Assembly: GCF_004349195.1 (NCBI RefSeq)
Contig: NZ_SMLG01000009.1
Coordinates: 1-64,000 of the forward strand
Length of the DNA stretch: 64,000 bases
Direction: 5' to 3'
From: Flavobacterium rhamnosiphilum
GTDB taxonomy: Bacteria; Bacteroidota; Bacteroidia; Flavobacteriales; Flavobacteriaceae
Program-made: the position numbers and the translations under genes
Notes under the pieces: generated by a model
Databases searched by the model: none
What the model saw: only the letters and a program-made list of their open reading frames with translations
Told to the model about the DNA's origin: nothing
In this document: in pieces, positions 47,454-56,529 of the stretch
How positions within the stretch are numbered: position 1 is the stretch's first letter
Layout of the letters: every line of letters starts with the position of its first letter

Positions 47454-50400
47454 TTAGAATTTTAAATTTATTGACATCAAAAAGGATCTTGTGTTTGGAC
47501 TATTGAAGTATTGTAAACCTCTACCATTTGTTCCTCCTGTTAGGTTGGTTTCTGGATCTTGACCTAAAGTTTTGTCTTCGGTCCATAACCATAAATTTCT
47601 ACCTGTCAAAGATACTGATATTTCGTCTAGACCAATTTTTTCTGCATTTTTTGTGTTAAAACTGTATCCTAGTGCTACTTGTCTTAGTTTTACCCATGAA
47701 GCAGATTTTACAAATTGTTCACCCACTGCACCAAATCCACCACCTAATCCAGTGTACCAAGATTCACTCGCAAGTACGGATCCAGCTCCATAGTCTACAA
47801 TATTTCCCCTTACAGAATAAGTACCGTCAGTATTTAATGTTCCTTGAGAAGCAGCAGTTGCTCCATTTGAACCCTTTAAAGCATTAGCCTCCGCACTTGT
47901 TAGATTTAATATATTTGCAGATTCGATTGTTTTCCCAAACACAGCTAAGGCACCATTTGTACCATCCCAAAGTTGTCCGCCAATAGAGGCATCAAATAAA
48001 ACATCTAGAGAAATACCTTTGTATTCAAATTTATTTCCGATTGCTGCTCTCCATTTTGCATTAGGATTTCCTATAACACCCTCAGTAGGTGCAGCAGTTG
48101 GAAAACCATTTGCGTCCAGTATTAATTTTCCACTAGCATCTCTATCCCATCGACCTCCCCAAAGCACTCCTAAAGGTTGGTTTAATACCGCTCTTGAAGA
48201 TACTCCGGAAAAACCATTTAATGTTATCGAAGAAGTACCAACTAATTTTGTAACTTCATTTTTATTTGTTGACCAGTTAGCATAGGTGTTCCATTTGAAT
48301 TTCCCTTTGCTTAGTATTTGATAATCTAAGTCTAGCTCAATTCCATGGTTTTCTATTTGAGCTAAATTACCATATCTGTCACTAAAAGAAGAACTTGGAT
48401 TTACTGCGGCAAAGGCTAAGTTGTCTTTGATTGTGTTGTTGTAATAGGTTGCTCCAACTTTTAATCTGTTGAAAAATTCTAAGTTAGTACCAACTTCAAA
48501 TTCTGTTTTAATTTCTGGTTTTAAATTGGCATTCCCAGATACAGATTCTCTTTCATATCCTCCATTGTATGCCGCTGCATCATATGCCGGTCCCCATGAC
48601 TCTGCACCACCGGCTCCTGTTATGTATGATGCCCCTCTATATGCTTGTGGCATAATGGCAACTTCACCATAAGTAGCTCTAAGTTTACCAAACGTAAGGA
48701 CATCACTTTTAAGATGATGAGTTATAGTGTATGATGATTCAATTGAAGGGTAAAAATATACTTTTGTATTTGGTGATAAGGTTGAAGAAGTTTCAAACCT
48801 ACCTCCTAAATTTAGATTTAAGAATTCTTTATAATCAAAAGCTCCTGAAAAATAGGCACCGCTTGTTTTGGTATTTTCTCTGTCTAGATATGTTGTTCTA
48901 TCCGCTAATAATGAATTTGAATATACAAATTTAGTGGTGTTGATTAAAAAGTTTTTGTAGCTACCACCTCTTCTTACGTCATTAGTTTCTGCAATATTTA
49001 AACCTACTGTGTAGTCTAATTTCAATGCTGAAGTTAAATCTACATTTCCGATTCCCATTACATCAGCATTGTATTGTCTGTAAGTAATACCATCTTCAAA
49101 AGCAAATCCATTCCCTGCATTTTCTGCTGAATAGACAGGGTATACAGATATACTTTCGTCAGTGTATGCATCTAGTCCAAAACGCCCTAATAAACTAAAG
49201 TTTTCAGTTATATCATGTTTTAATTCAAACCCGGAAATATATCTGTTTACTGTATTTGGGTTTTTTTGTATATCAGTTGACCACAATGGGTTATTGTAAA
49301 TTGGGTTTTTACTTGATTCACTTGTACCTAAATCTTTTCTGTAAGATCTATGACTACCTATAGATGGAACTCCAGTGCTAGTGTAATTGGTGCCCATAAA
49401 ATCTCTGTTGTCAAAATCGGCTGGTGATCTATATAGTCCTAAATAAAGCCCACTAGTGTTTGACCCTTGCTGTATTCTATTTGAATTACTTGACGTAAAG
49501 GAAACTTTACCTTTGAAAGTAGTTTTTGTGCCTAATTTATACGTGGTACTAAAATCGATATTTGTTCTTTCATAAGAACTATTACGAACAACACCAGTTT
49601 GGTCTAAATGGCTAAGGCCTAAATAAAAGCTTCCATTTTCATTCCCACCACTAAGACTTAGATTTGTGTTTAATGAATTTCCAGTTCCAATCACAGCATC
49701 ATAGTTAGAATCGTTGAAGTTCTCTCTGCTGTTTTTCTTCGTAATTTGATAGTATTTATTTCCATTGTTCGAAACAAAATAGGCTCCTGCTGTATTTACA
49801 GCATCGGCGTCTCCACTTCTGCTAGATATTAAGTCACCATATGAACCTCCTACATTTCTAGCGAATTTTCCTTTAGCACCTTGACCGAAAATGTCTTGAG
49901 TTTTCATCTTAACATTTATTTCGTCATTAGAATAGGTAGAACTTAATTCAACTTTAAGTTTGCCACCTTTTCCTTTTTTTGTGGTGATTAGAATTACTCC
50001 ATTTGCCCCTCTATATCCCCACAAAGCTGATGCAGAGGCACCTTTTAAAATTTGAACGCTTTCAATACTGTTAGGATTGATGTCGTTTACTCTTGATTGT
50101 TTGTTAGTCCCGCCAACATTATTACCATTACTTACCTCTTGCGAAGAAATCGGAATACCGTCAATCACATATAAAGGTTGTGTATTACCAGTAATTGTGT
50201 TTTGTCCACGTATTTGCACATAAGAACCAGCTCCTGGATCACCTGAGCTTGCTGCTATATTCACTCCAGATCCTTTACCAGATAAAGAGTTTAGCAATCC
50301 AGTTTCTCCACTGTTTCTTAATACATCACCTTTTACTTTTACCATTGAAGTATTAGTAAGTTTACGTTTTGATTCTACTCCAAAGGTATTTATAACGACC

Positions 50401-50708
50401 CCTTCAAGTTGCACTGAATCGTCTTTTAGTTTAACATTCATAGATGTTGAACTAGCTACAACTTCTTGGGTCTTCATCCCAATGTAGCTAAATACCAAGA
50501 TTTGGCTTGATGATGCTTTGATAGAATATTTCCCATCGAAATCAGTTTGCGTTCCAGTTTTAGTTCCTTTCACTAATACACTCACGCCTGGCAAAGGCAA
50601 TCCTGCATTGTCCGAAACAACACCAGTAACGGTTTTCTCCTGTGCGAAAGAAAACTGCATAGATAACGCTAAAAGTAGCGTAAAAATCCATTTGAATTTT
50701 AATTTCAT
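47454..50708 (-). CDS. SusC/RagA-like TonB-linked outer-membrane transporter
   Basis: A 1084-residue TonB-dependent receptor. The signal peptide (about 1-22, ending FAQ) precedes a carboxypeptidase-like (CarboxypepD_reg) domain: KTVTGVVSDNAGLPLPGVSVLVKGTKTG (in pieces, about 24-52). The plug domain (about 115-240) has the SusC signature SASALWGYRGANGVILITTKKGK-like text (KGASASALWGYRGANGVI). A 22-strand barrel follows, ending in an aromatic strand (SFLMSINLKF). SusC and SusD form a lidded import pore driven by TonB. Substrate unknown. Confidence 0.94.
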   Translation of the reverse strand: MKLKFKWIFTLLLALSMQFSFAQEKTVTGVVSDNAGLPLPGVSVLVKGTKTGTQTDFDGKYSIKASSSQILVFSYIGMKTQEVVASSTSMNVKLKDDSVQLEGVVINTFGVESKRKLTNTSMVKVKGDVLRNSGETGLLNSLSGKGSGVNIAASSGDPGAGSYVQIRGQNTITGNTQPLYVIDGIPISSQEVSNGNNVGGTNKQSRVNDINPNSIESVQILKGASASALWGYRGANGVILITTKKGKGGKLKVELSSTYSNDEINVKMKTQDIFGQGAKGKFARNVGGSYGDLISSRSGDADAVNTAGAYFVSNNGNKYYQITKKNSRENFNDSNYDAVIGTGNSLNTNLSLSGGNENGSFYLGLSHLDQTGVVRNSSYERTNIDFSTTYKLGTKTTFKGKVSFTSSNSNRIQQGSNTSGLYLGLYRSPADFDNRDFMGTNYTSTGVPSIGSHRSYRKDLGTSESSKNPIYNNPLWSTDIQKNPNTVNRYISGFELKHDITENFSLLGRFGLDAYTDESISVYPVYSAENAGNGFAFEDGITYRQYNADVMGIGNVDLTSALKLDYTVGLNIAETNDVRRGGSYKNFLINTTKFVYSNSLLADRTTYLDRENTKTSGAYFSGAFDYKEFLNLNLGGRFETSSTLSPNTKVYFYPSIESSYTITHHLKSDVLTFGKLRATYGEVAIMPQAYRGASYITGAGGAESWGPAYDAAAYNGGYERESVSGNANLKPEIKTEFEVGTNLEFFNRLKVGATYYNNTIKDNLAFAAVNPSSSFSDRYGNLAQIENHGIELDLDYQILSKGKFKWNTYANWSTNKNEVTKLVGTSSITLNGFSGVSSRAVLNQPLGVLWGGRWDRDASGKLILDANGFPTAAPTEGVIGNPNAKWRAAIGNKFEYKGISLDVLFDASIGGQLWDGTNGALAVFGKTIESANILNLTSAEANALKGSNGATAASQGTLNTDGTYSVRGNIVDYGAGSVLASESWYTGLGGGFGAVGEQFVKSASWVKLRQVALGYSFNTKNAEKIGLDEISVSLTGRNLWLWTEDKTLGQDPETNLTGGTNGRGLQYFNSPNTRSFLMSINLKF

Positions 50709-50906
50709 GTTAAATTATTTTGAATTAGTTATTTGACAAAAATCATAATAATTTCTTAAAGAACCAAATATTTATAAGAATTAACACAATTTATTTTTAA
50801 TGCCATTTTCAATCAAAAAAAAAGCATACAAACACCTATTAATAATTTATCATAATTATCTACAAACATTTGTGTTTAAAAATGTATTTTTATCAAAATT
50901 AATATA

Positions 50907-51587
50907 ATGTTAAGCCCATTTTTTTTAACACCAAATTTAGAAACCGGAACTGACGAAGCGGGCCGAGGCTGCCTTGCAGGACCTGTTACTGCCGCCGCTG
51001 TAATATTACCATTTGACTTTCAAAATGATACACTAAATGACAGTAAGCAGTTATCTGAAAAAGCCAGAGAAAAATTAAGACCTATTATAGAACAACAGTC
51101 CATTTCATTTGCCGTTACACATCTTGAACCATTGGAAATTGACGCTATTAACATATTGAACGCTTCAATTAAAGCAATGCAAGAATGCGTTTTAAAACTC
51201 GATCCGCAACCAGAATATATTATTGTCGATGGAAATACCCCTTTTATTAGAAAAAAAGGCATTAAAAATAATAGCGGAAAAATATTTTCTACAGCTGAAA
51301 TAGAAATTCTCACTTCTATTCCAAGCACAAGTATCATAAAAGGAGATTCAAAATTTATGAGTATTGCAGCTGCTTCGGTATTGGCTAAAACCTATCGGGA
51401 TGAGTATATGAATCGCATTCATGAGGAATTCCCAATGTACAATTGGAAACAAAATAAAGGATATCCTACCAAAGAGCATAGAGAAGCGATACTAATCTAC
51501 GGGGTTACAAAATACCATAGAATGACATTTCGATTGTTGCCAGAGCAGATGGAATTGCCCTTCGATTGCGCTCAAGATGACATTTAG
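50907..51587 (+). CDS. rnhB: Ribonuclease HII
   Basis: A 226-residue type 2 RNase H that removes ribonucleotides from DNA. The N-terminal active-site motif TDEAGRG carries Asp16 and Glu17; IIVDGN (about 109) holds the third acidic residue and [16 protein letters not shown] (about 150-165) the Asp near 162. The enzyme proper ends about ten residues before the stop; the final FDCAQDDI comes from a repeat-like sequence (TTCGATTGCGCTCAAGATGA) also seen as TCGACTGCGCTCGGC at 52648. The extra tail is probably acquired. It is transcribed divergently from susC. Confidence 0.94.
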   Translation: MLSPFFLTPNLETGTDEAGRGCLAGPVTAAAVILPFDFQNDTLNDSKQLSEKAREKLRPIIEQQSISFAVTHLEPLEIDAINILNASIKAMQECVLKLDPQPEYIIVDGNTPFIRKKGIKNNSGKIFSTAEIEILTSIPSTSIIKGDSKFMSIAAASVLAKTYRDEYMNRIHEEFPMYNWKQNKGYPTKEHREAILIYGVTKYHRMTFRLLPEQMELPFDCAQDDI

Positions 51588-51637
51588 ATTATTAGACGTC
51601 TTAGATCTTTAGACTTCTTAGATTTTTGAATGAAGAT

Positions 51638-51761
51638 TAACGATTTTTAATTTCAGATTTAAAGCAAATTGATTCAATTTAAAATTTTGATTTTTTTTAA
51701 CATTCAATAAATGACATTGAAATTCATAACTCTGACACAGATCTGAAATCAAAAATCGTTA
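51638..51761. repeat. Inverted repeat between rnhB and lipB
   Basis: Arms at 51638-51658 and 51741-51761 (21 bases, one mismatch; both contain AACGATTTTT or its complement) enclose about 82 bases. It lies between convergent genes. It may be a long-loop terminator or a small repeat; which is not clear. Confidence 0.5.
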
Positions 51762-51803
51762 CCCAAGCCTGAAAGAGCGAACTGACGAAGCAATCAAAAA
51801 TCT

Positions 51804-52502
51804 TCAATCAAACTTAGCTTCGAAAAGAGTGGAGAAATGCTTTAATATCTTTTCTTTCACTTCTTCTTCATTAACTTTTTCTACGCCAAGTTCGACGTTT
51901 AATGAAGTTACTGCTTTACCACGAATCCCACACGGAATGATATTATCAAAATAACCCAAATCAGCATTTACATTTAAAGCAAATCCATGCATGGTTACCC
52001 AACGCGAAGCACGAACACCCATAGCACAAATTTTTCTAGCAAATGGAGTTCCTGCACCCAACCAAACGCCAGTTTCGCCTTCGCTTCTGCCGCAAACAAT
52101 TCCATATTCCTGAAGGGTAAGAATAATGGCTTCTTCCAGGAAACGCAAGTATTTATGAATATCGGTAAAGAAATTCTCTAGGTCTATAATCGGATAGCCC
52201 ACAATTTGTCCCGGTCCGTGATAGGTAATATCGCCACCACGATTGATTTTATAAAAAGTCGCTCCTTTCGTTTCCAATTGTTTTTCAGATAAAAGCAAAT
52301 TACTTAAATCACCACTTTTTCCCAAGGTATAAACATGCGGATGTTCCACAAAAAGAAAATAATTAGGAGTTTGCAAGTCGAGTTCTTCTCTGCGATTTCG
52401 AATTTTTAAATCAACGATTCCTTTGAACAATTCCTCTTGGTATTCCCAAGTTTCTTTGTAATCTTTAGTTCCTAAATCTTGAAGTTGGATGGTTTTATTC
52501 AT
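51804..52502 (-). CDS. lipB: Octanoyltransferase (lipoyl(octanoyl) transferase)
   Basis: A 232-residue enzyme that moves octanoyl from acyl carrier protein to lipoate-dependent enzymes, making a thioester intermediate. The acyl-Cys is in IIPCGIRGKAVTSL (about 182) and the catalytic Lys in RKICAMGVR (about 155). The RGGDITYHGPGQIVGYPI block (about 88-105) is the family signature. The start is at 52502 (MNKTIQLQDL). A REP-like word, ACGAAGCAATC, lies on each side (51785-51795 and 52518-52528). Confidence 0.95.
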   Translation of the reverse strand: MNKTIQLQDLGTKDYKETWEYQEELFKGIVDLKIRNRREELDLQTPNYFLFVEHPHVYTLGKSGDLSNLLLSEKQLETKGATFYKINRGGDITYHGPGQIVGYPIIDLENFFTDIHKYLRFLEEAIILTLQEYGIVCGRSEGETGVWLGAGTPFARKICAMGVRASRWVTMHGFALNVNADLGYFDNIIPCGIRGKAVTSLNVELGVEKVNEEEVKEKILKHFSTLFEAKFD

Positions 52503-52504
52503 TT

Positions 52505-52528
52505 GTCATTGCGAGGAACGAAGCAATC
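52505..52528. repeat. REP-like intergenic sequence upstream of lipB
   Basis: GTCATTGCGAGGAACGAAGC followed by AATC, a word common between flavobacterial genes. A related ACGAAGCAATC lies at 51785, on the other side of lipB. Confidence 0.45.
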
Positions 52529-52610
52529 CTATTTCGTCCACTTATTTTTGAATGGCAAAAGTACAAAGTTTTCAAGAATGAATAATGAAATTGTTCCTAA
52601 TTACACGTTT

Positions 52611-52667
52611 GTCAAGTCGAGCGCAGCCGAAACCAACCAAATGAGTCTCGACTGCGCTCGGCTTGAC
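52611..52667. repeat. REP-like hairpin between lipB and the lipoprotein gene
   Basis: Arms at 52611-52630 and 52648-52667 pair with only two G-U-type differences (GTCAAGTCGAGCGCAG against CTGCGCTCGGCTTGAC). The arm sequence CGACTGCGCTC resembles the end of rnhB. This GTCGAGCGCAGTCGAG-type repeat is frequent in flavobacteria; no role is known. Confidence 0.65.
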
Positions 52668-52696
52668 AAGAAAAACGATCCTTTAAGTTAACAACG

Positions 52697-53428
52697 TTAC
52701 TCTAAAACAACCTCCAGATTAGTACTCTCAGGATTTACCAAACAATCTGCTATAAGAAATTGTAATTCCAATGATTTTCTGTCTTCACTAATTTTAGTAT
52801 TCGAATTTGATACCGACTTTATTTTTCTGGGAAAATGATATTTTAAAACATAAGGCTGCGTGATTTTGAATTTAGAAACTTGCGTTTTGAATCCTTCAAT
52901 CTTATCCTGCTGCTTTTTTAGCTCAACTGCATCTGTAATTTTCACTATCCTTTTAAAAACACTTCCGTCAAAAGCGTAGTTCACACTATAATAATGTTCT
53001 TCGGCAACCAGTGCATAATTATTTTCTATATCATCCGCGTATTCTTCGGTTTTGTATAAATCAGCAACTTCCTCTATTTTAGTAAAGTTTTGACTGATTG
53101 TTGTACGGAATTCTTTCTCGAAAGAACTTTTCTTGATATGTACTCTTATTGTAGCAAATTTTTGAAAAATTGCTTTTTCAAACGCCGGCAATCTGGAAAA
53201 TGTTTCCGAATATTTCGTTATCAAATCTTGAAAAACATAAGTGGTATCCTGAAAAATTTCTTCTTTGGAGTAATTCTCCCCAGCTATTTGCATATAACTA
53301 TGTTCGTCACGAAGTGATACCGCTTCTATTTTTCCGGTTCCGTCTTCGTTTATATGAATAGTTTCTGTGACTTGGCAACTTGTTAAAAAGAATACTAAAA
53401 GCAGTAAGGCGTAAATTTTATTTTTCAA
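52697..53428 (-). CDS. Lipoprotein of unknown function
   Basis: A 243-residue protein with a lipoprotein signal peptide: MKNKIYALLLLVFFLTSC, lipid-bearing Cys18. The mature N-terminus QVTETIHINEDGTGKIEAV is a beta strand of the type seen in secreted proteins that build dimeric sheets. No known domain was recognised. The rest is mixed alpha/beta with many Lys and Glu. Homologues are expected in related flavobacteria, but I cannot name a family. It lies between lipB and the divergent lysS; no terminator was recognised downstream, only the REP-like hairpin at 52611. Confidence 0.65.
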   Translation of the reverse strand: MKNKIYALLLLVFFLTSCQVTETIHINEDGTGKIEAVSLRDEHSYMQIAGENYSKEEIFQDTTYVFQDLITKYSETFSRLPAFEKAIFQKFATIRVHIKKSSFEKEFRTTISQNFTKIEEVADLYKTEEYADDIENNYALVAEEHYYSVNYAFDGSVFKRIVKITDAVELKKQQDKIEGFKTQVSKFKITQPYVLKYHFPRKIKSVSNSNTKISEDRKSLELQFLIADCLVNPESTNLEVVLE

Positions 53429-53488
53429 TTTTTATGATTTTGAATCGTTATTTTTTACCAAATGTAAAATAATAACTACAATTTACAG

Positions 53489-53567
53489 CCCAGATTATAG
53501 TGGAAATCCTTTTTATTTTTTCTTTAAAAATAAAAAGATTGCAACGGAAAGCTGGAAATAGCTCCAA
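53489..53567 (+). repeat. Dispersed intergenic element, copy C
   Basis: GCCCAGATTATAGTGGAAAT then CCTTTTTATTTTT, then an A-rich middle, then CAACGGAAAGCTGGAAATAG and CTCC. The block order follows copy A (7636-7782). It lies just upstream of the lysS promoter. Confidence 0.5.
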
Positions 53568-53581
53568 AAAACCTTTAGCAC

Positions 53582-53613
53582 TTTGCTACTTTGCTACTTA
53601 TACAGTATCTTTG
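53582..53613 (+). promoter_or_regulatory. Promoter of lysS
   Basis: TTTG at 53582-53585, a 20-base spacer, then TATCTTTG at 53606-53613, matching the Bacteroidota consensus in both boxes. It lies 22 bases upstream of the start codon. Confidence 0.75.
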
Positions 53614-53634
53614 CGCTCTTAAAATCAGAATAAA

Positions 53635-55344
53635 ATGGCATTATCCGAACAAGAAACTCTACGTAGAGAAGCACTTACAGAATTACGCAATTTGGGCATC
53701 GAACCTTATCCTGCAGCCGAATTTATCACAACCGCATATTCTAGCGAAATCTTAGCCGATTTCGAGAAGTACGAAGGAAAAGAGGTTGTTTTAGCAGGAC
53801 GTTTGATGGGTAAACGTATCATGGGAAAGGCGTCATTTGCGGAATTGAAAGATGCTGAAGGACGTATTCAAGTGTATGTTTCGAGAGATGACATTTCGAC
53901 TGATGAAGAGAAAACAATGTACAATGTGGTTTTCAAAAAACTATTGGACATTGGCGATTTTATTGGGGTTCGCGGAACAGTTTTCAAAACCCAAGTAGGT
54001 GAAATCTCGGTTCATATTTATGGTTTGACAGTTTTGGCAAAAGCCTTAAAACCGCTTCCTGTAGTAAAAACAGATGCCGACGGAAAAACGCACGATGCAT
54101 TTGCTGATCCGGAACAAAGATACCGTCGTCGTTACGTGGATTTAACAGTGAACGATCACGTGAAAGAAACGTTTATCAAAAGAACAAAACTGTTCAATGC
54201 AATGCGTTCTTTCTTTAACGACAAAGGGTATTTAGAGGTAGAAACGCCTGTTTTGCAACCAATTCCCGGTGGTGCTGCAGCGCGTCCTTTTATCACGCAT
54301 CACAACTCGCTTGATATGCCATTGTACATGCGTATTGCGAATGAATTGTACTTAAAAAGATTGATTGTTGGTGGTTTTGAAGGGGTTTATGAATTTTCGA
54401 AAAACTTTCGTAATGAAGGAATGGACCGAACACATAACCCGGAATTTACCGCCATGGAAATATATGTAGCCTACAAAGACTACAACTGGATGATGAAATT
54501 TGCCGAAGACCTTTTGGAGCATTGCGCAATTGCCGTAAATGGTACTTCAGAAGTGACTTTTGGAGAACATACTATCAATTTCAAAGCTCCTTATGCACGA
54601 GTTACAATGACTGATTCTATCAAACATTTTACAGGATTTGATATTTCAGAAAAAAGTGAAACAGAGTTATTTGACGCTGCCAGAGGAATGGGAATTGAAG
54701 TGGATGCAACCATGGGTAAAGGAAAATTGATTGATGAGATTTTTGGAGCAAAATGCGAAGGAAATTATATTCAACCTACTTACATCACGGATTATCCTAA
54801 GGAAATGTCACCATTGTGTAAGCAACACCGCGACAATCCGGAATTGACGGAACGTTTTGAATTGATGGTTTGTGGAAAAGAAGTGGCAAATGCTTATTCT
54901 GAATTAAATGATCCAATTGACCAAAGAGAGCGTTTTGAAGACCAAATGAGATTGTCTGAAAAAGGAGATGATGAAGCCACCGGAATTATCGACGAGGATT
55001 TCTTGAGAGCTTTGGAATACGGAATGCCTCCAACATCCGGAATGGGAATTGGAATGGACCGATTGATTATGTATTTGACTAACAATGCTTCTATTCAAGA
55101 AGTATTGTTGTTTCCTCAAATGCGACCAGAGAAAAAACACGTTCAAATTGAATTAGAAGACGACGAAAAATTAATTATTGATCTTTTGAAAGTCAATGAA
55201 AACCAAATGGAATTCGGTCTTTTGAAAATCAAATCGGAATTGAGCGGTAAAAAATGGGATAAAGCCATGAAAAATTTATCTGCTTTAGGTTTGACTGAAG
55301 TTGTCGTTAATGGCGATAGCAAAGCGTGTCGATTGAAAGAATAA
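53635..55344 (+). CDS. lysS: Lysyl-tRNA synthetase, class II
   Basis: A 569-residue synthetase that charges tRNA-Lys. The N-terminal OB-fold anticodon-binding domain covers about 50-150 (VVLAGRLMGKRIMGKASFAEL). Class II motif 2 is FRNEGMDRTHNPEFTAMEIY (about 258-277), and motif 3 is GMPPTSGMGIGMDRLIMYL (about 462-480). The C-terminal 70 residues (VQIELEDDEKLIIDLLKV to the end) extend beyond the E. coli enzyme, as in Bacteroidota. Own promoter and terminator; monocistronic. Confidence 0.96.
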   Translation: MALSEQETLRREALTELRNLGIEPYPAAEFITTAYSSEILADFEKYEGKEVVLAGRLMGKRIMGKASFAELKDAEGRIQVYVSRDDISTDEEKTMYNVVFKKLLDIGDFIGVRGTVFKTQVGEISVHIYGLTVLAKALKPLPVVKTDADGKTHDAFADPEQRYRRRYVDLTVNDHVKETFIKRTKLFNAMRSFFNDKGYLEVETPVLQPIPGGAAARPFITHHNSLDMPLYMRIANELYLKRLIVGGFEGVYEFSKNFRNEGMDRTHNPEFTAMEIYVAYKDYNWMMKFAEDLLEHCAIAVNGTSEVTFGEHTINFKAPYARVTMTDSIKHFTGFDISEKSETELFDAARGMGIEVDATMGKGKLIDEIFGAKCEGNYIQPTYITDYPKEMSPLCKQHRDNPELTERFELMVCGKEVANAYSELNDPIDQRERFEDQMRLSEKGDDEATGIIDEDFLRALEYGMPPTSGMGIGMDRLIMYLTNNASIQEVLLFPQMRPEKKHVQIELEDDEKLIIDLLKVNENQMEFGLLKIKSELSGKKWDKAMKNLSALGLTEVVVNGDSKACRLKE

Positions 55345-55360
55345 GTTTATTCAAAATATA

Positions 55361-55406
55361 TTTATAAAAGAAAGGAGCTTCAATTGGAGCTCCTTTCTTT
55401 TATAAA
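55361..55406. terminator. Terminator of lysS
   Basis: Arms of 19 bases (55361-55379 and 55388-55406) pair perfectly: TTTATAAAAGAAAGGAGCT and its complement. The core AAGGAGCTTCAATTG is shared with the hairpin at 56226-56257. Confidence 0.93.
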
Positions 55407-55564
55407 ACACTCCCATCCAACTTTGATTATGCTCTTCTTTTGAGAAAACAATTTGGCATTTTGAAATTTGGCAACATGATCCATATCACTTTCAGATTTA
55501 AATTCCACTACTTACAACCACGTTAAATAAGTCATAAATTTCCTATATCAATATGTTTTAATTT

Positions 55565-55572
55565 TACATTTG
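55565..55572 (+). promoter_or_regulatory. Promoter -7 element of the outer-membrane barrel gene
   Basis: TACATTTG, an exact -7 box, 19 bases before the start codon. No clear -33 TTTG was seen. Confidence 0.55.
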
Positions 55573-55591
55573 TTCCAAAAAAATATAAAAC

Positions 55592-56113
55592 ATGAAAAAA
55601 ATTACTTTGGTAATAATCGCATTATTTGCATTTGGCTTTGCCAATGGACAAGCGAAAGAAGGACAAGTTTCAAAAGGGAGATGGCTCATCGAAGTGAACA
55701 CTGGCTTTGGTGATCATGTGGGCAGTACTTCCTTATCCTTAACTTCATCAGATGGTGTAACAGCATACAACATTGGAGCAGAAGGGGGTTACTTTATTAA
55801 GGATAATTTAGCTGTCAAACTTGGATTAGGCTATGGCGACAACGGTATCGATGGTCAAGAAACACCTATTGCTTACAAAATTGGGGCTAAGTATTACTTT
55901 AAGAAAATGATTCCGATTGAACTGTCCTATAACGGTGTGGGCTTTGGTCCAGCAGATGCAAATCCTACTTATCTTGGTCTTCAAGCAGGCTATGCTTTGT
56001 TTTTAGGTAAAAATGTAAGTATTGAACCTGGATTCCGATATAATAAGGCACTGCATAACGAGTTTTATGACGATAAATTCCAGTTTAATATTGGTTTTGC
56101 CTTGCATTTTTAA
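55592..56113 (+). CDS. Small outer-membrane beta-barrel protein
   Basis: A 173-residue protein with a signal peptide (about 1-19, ending FANGQ). The mature part is a short barrel: glycine-rich alternating strands (IGAEGGYFIKDNLAVKLGLGYG, then KIGAKYYF) and a C-terminal strand ending in aromatic Phe (FQFNIGFALHF), the outer-membrane insertion signal. The size fits an eight-stranded OmpA/OmpW-like barrel. The function is not known. It stands between two near-identical hairpins (55361-55406 and 56226-56257). Confidence 0.8.
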   Translation: MKKITLVIIALFAFGFANGQAKEGQVSKGRWLIEVNTGFGDHVGSTSLSLTSSDGVTAYNIGAEGGYFIKDNLAVKLGLGYGDNGIDGQETPIAYKIGAKYYFKKMIPIELSYNGVGFGPADANPTYLGLQAGYALFLGKNVSIEPGFRYNKALHNEFYDDKFQFNIGFALHF

Positions 56114-56529
56114 TTTTTACTTGAAATAAATATCTAAGATGTTGACCAAAAAACAACTGAACTTCTAAGTCCGCAATTTGTAATCTAAATGCATTCTTTG
56201 CGAAAAACCAGTTGGGTTATCATACAAAAAAGGAGCTTCAATTGAAGCTCCTTTTTTATTTTCCATCTTGTTTAAAACAAATATTTGGAGGTTTTTATGC
56301 CAAAATGATTTATATAAATAAACCACAAAAGGCGAGAAACTAAACGGCATAAAAACGGACAAACATCATGCTTTCACACCAATGAAAGCTGTTTTTCTGA
56401 CCTCAACTATCTAAAAAACAGCCGCTAAGTCTTTTGTTCAAAGTTATACCCAAACGATAATCTTTTGTTAATGATTAAACTTTTCATGACTATTCTTGTC
56501 CTACATCCATAAAACTTAAAACAATACAA
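56114..56529. other. Intergenic gap before the Spy-like gene
   Basis: Contains the terminator at 56226-56257. A minus-strand ORF at 56165-56362 reads through that terminator and is rejected. Otherwise AT-rich without clear sites; a weak TATTCTTG lies near 56491, about 31 bases before the next start. Confidence 0.5.
56226..56257 (+). terminator. Terminator of the outer-membrane barrel gene
   Basis: A 32-base perfect palindrome, AAAAAAGGAGCTTCAA and its complement, with A and T runs at the ends. It shares the AAGGAGCTTCAATTG core with the lysS terminator. Confidence 0.9.

Noticed and set aside
56165..56362. Minus-strand ORF of 65 codons
   Set aside because: It reads through a perfect terminator palindrome and has no family or signal features.
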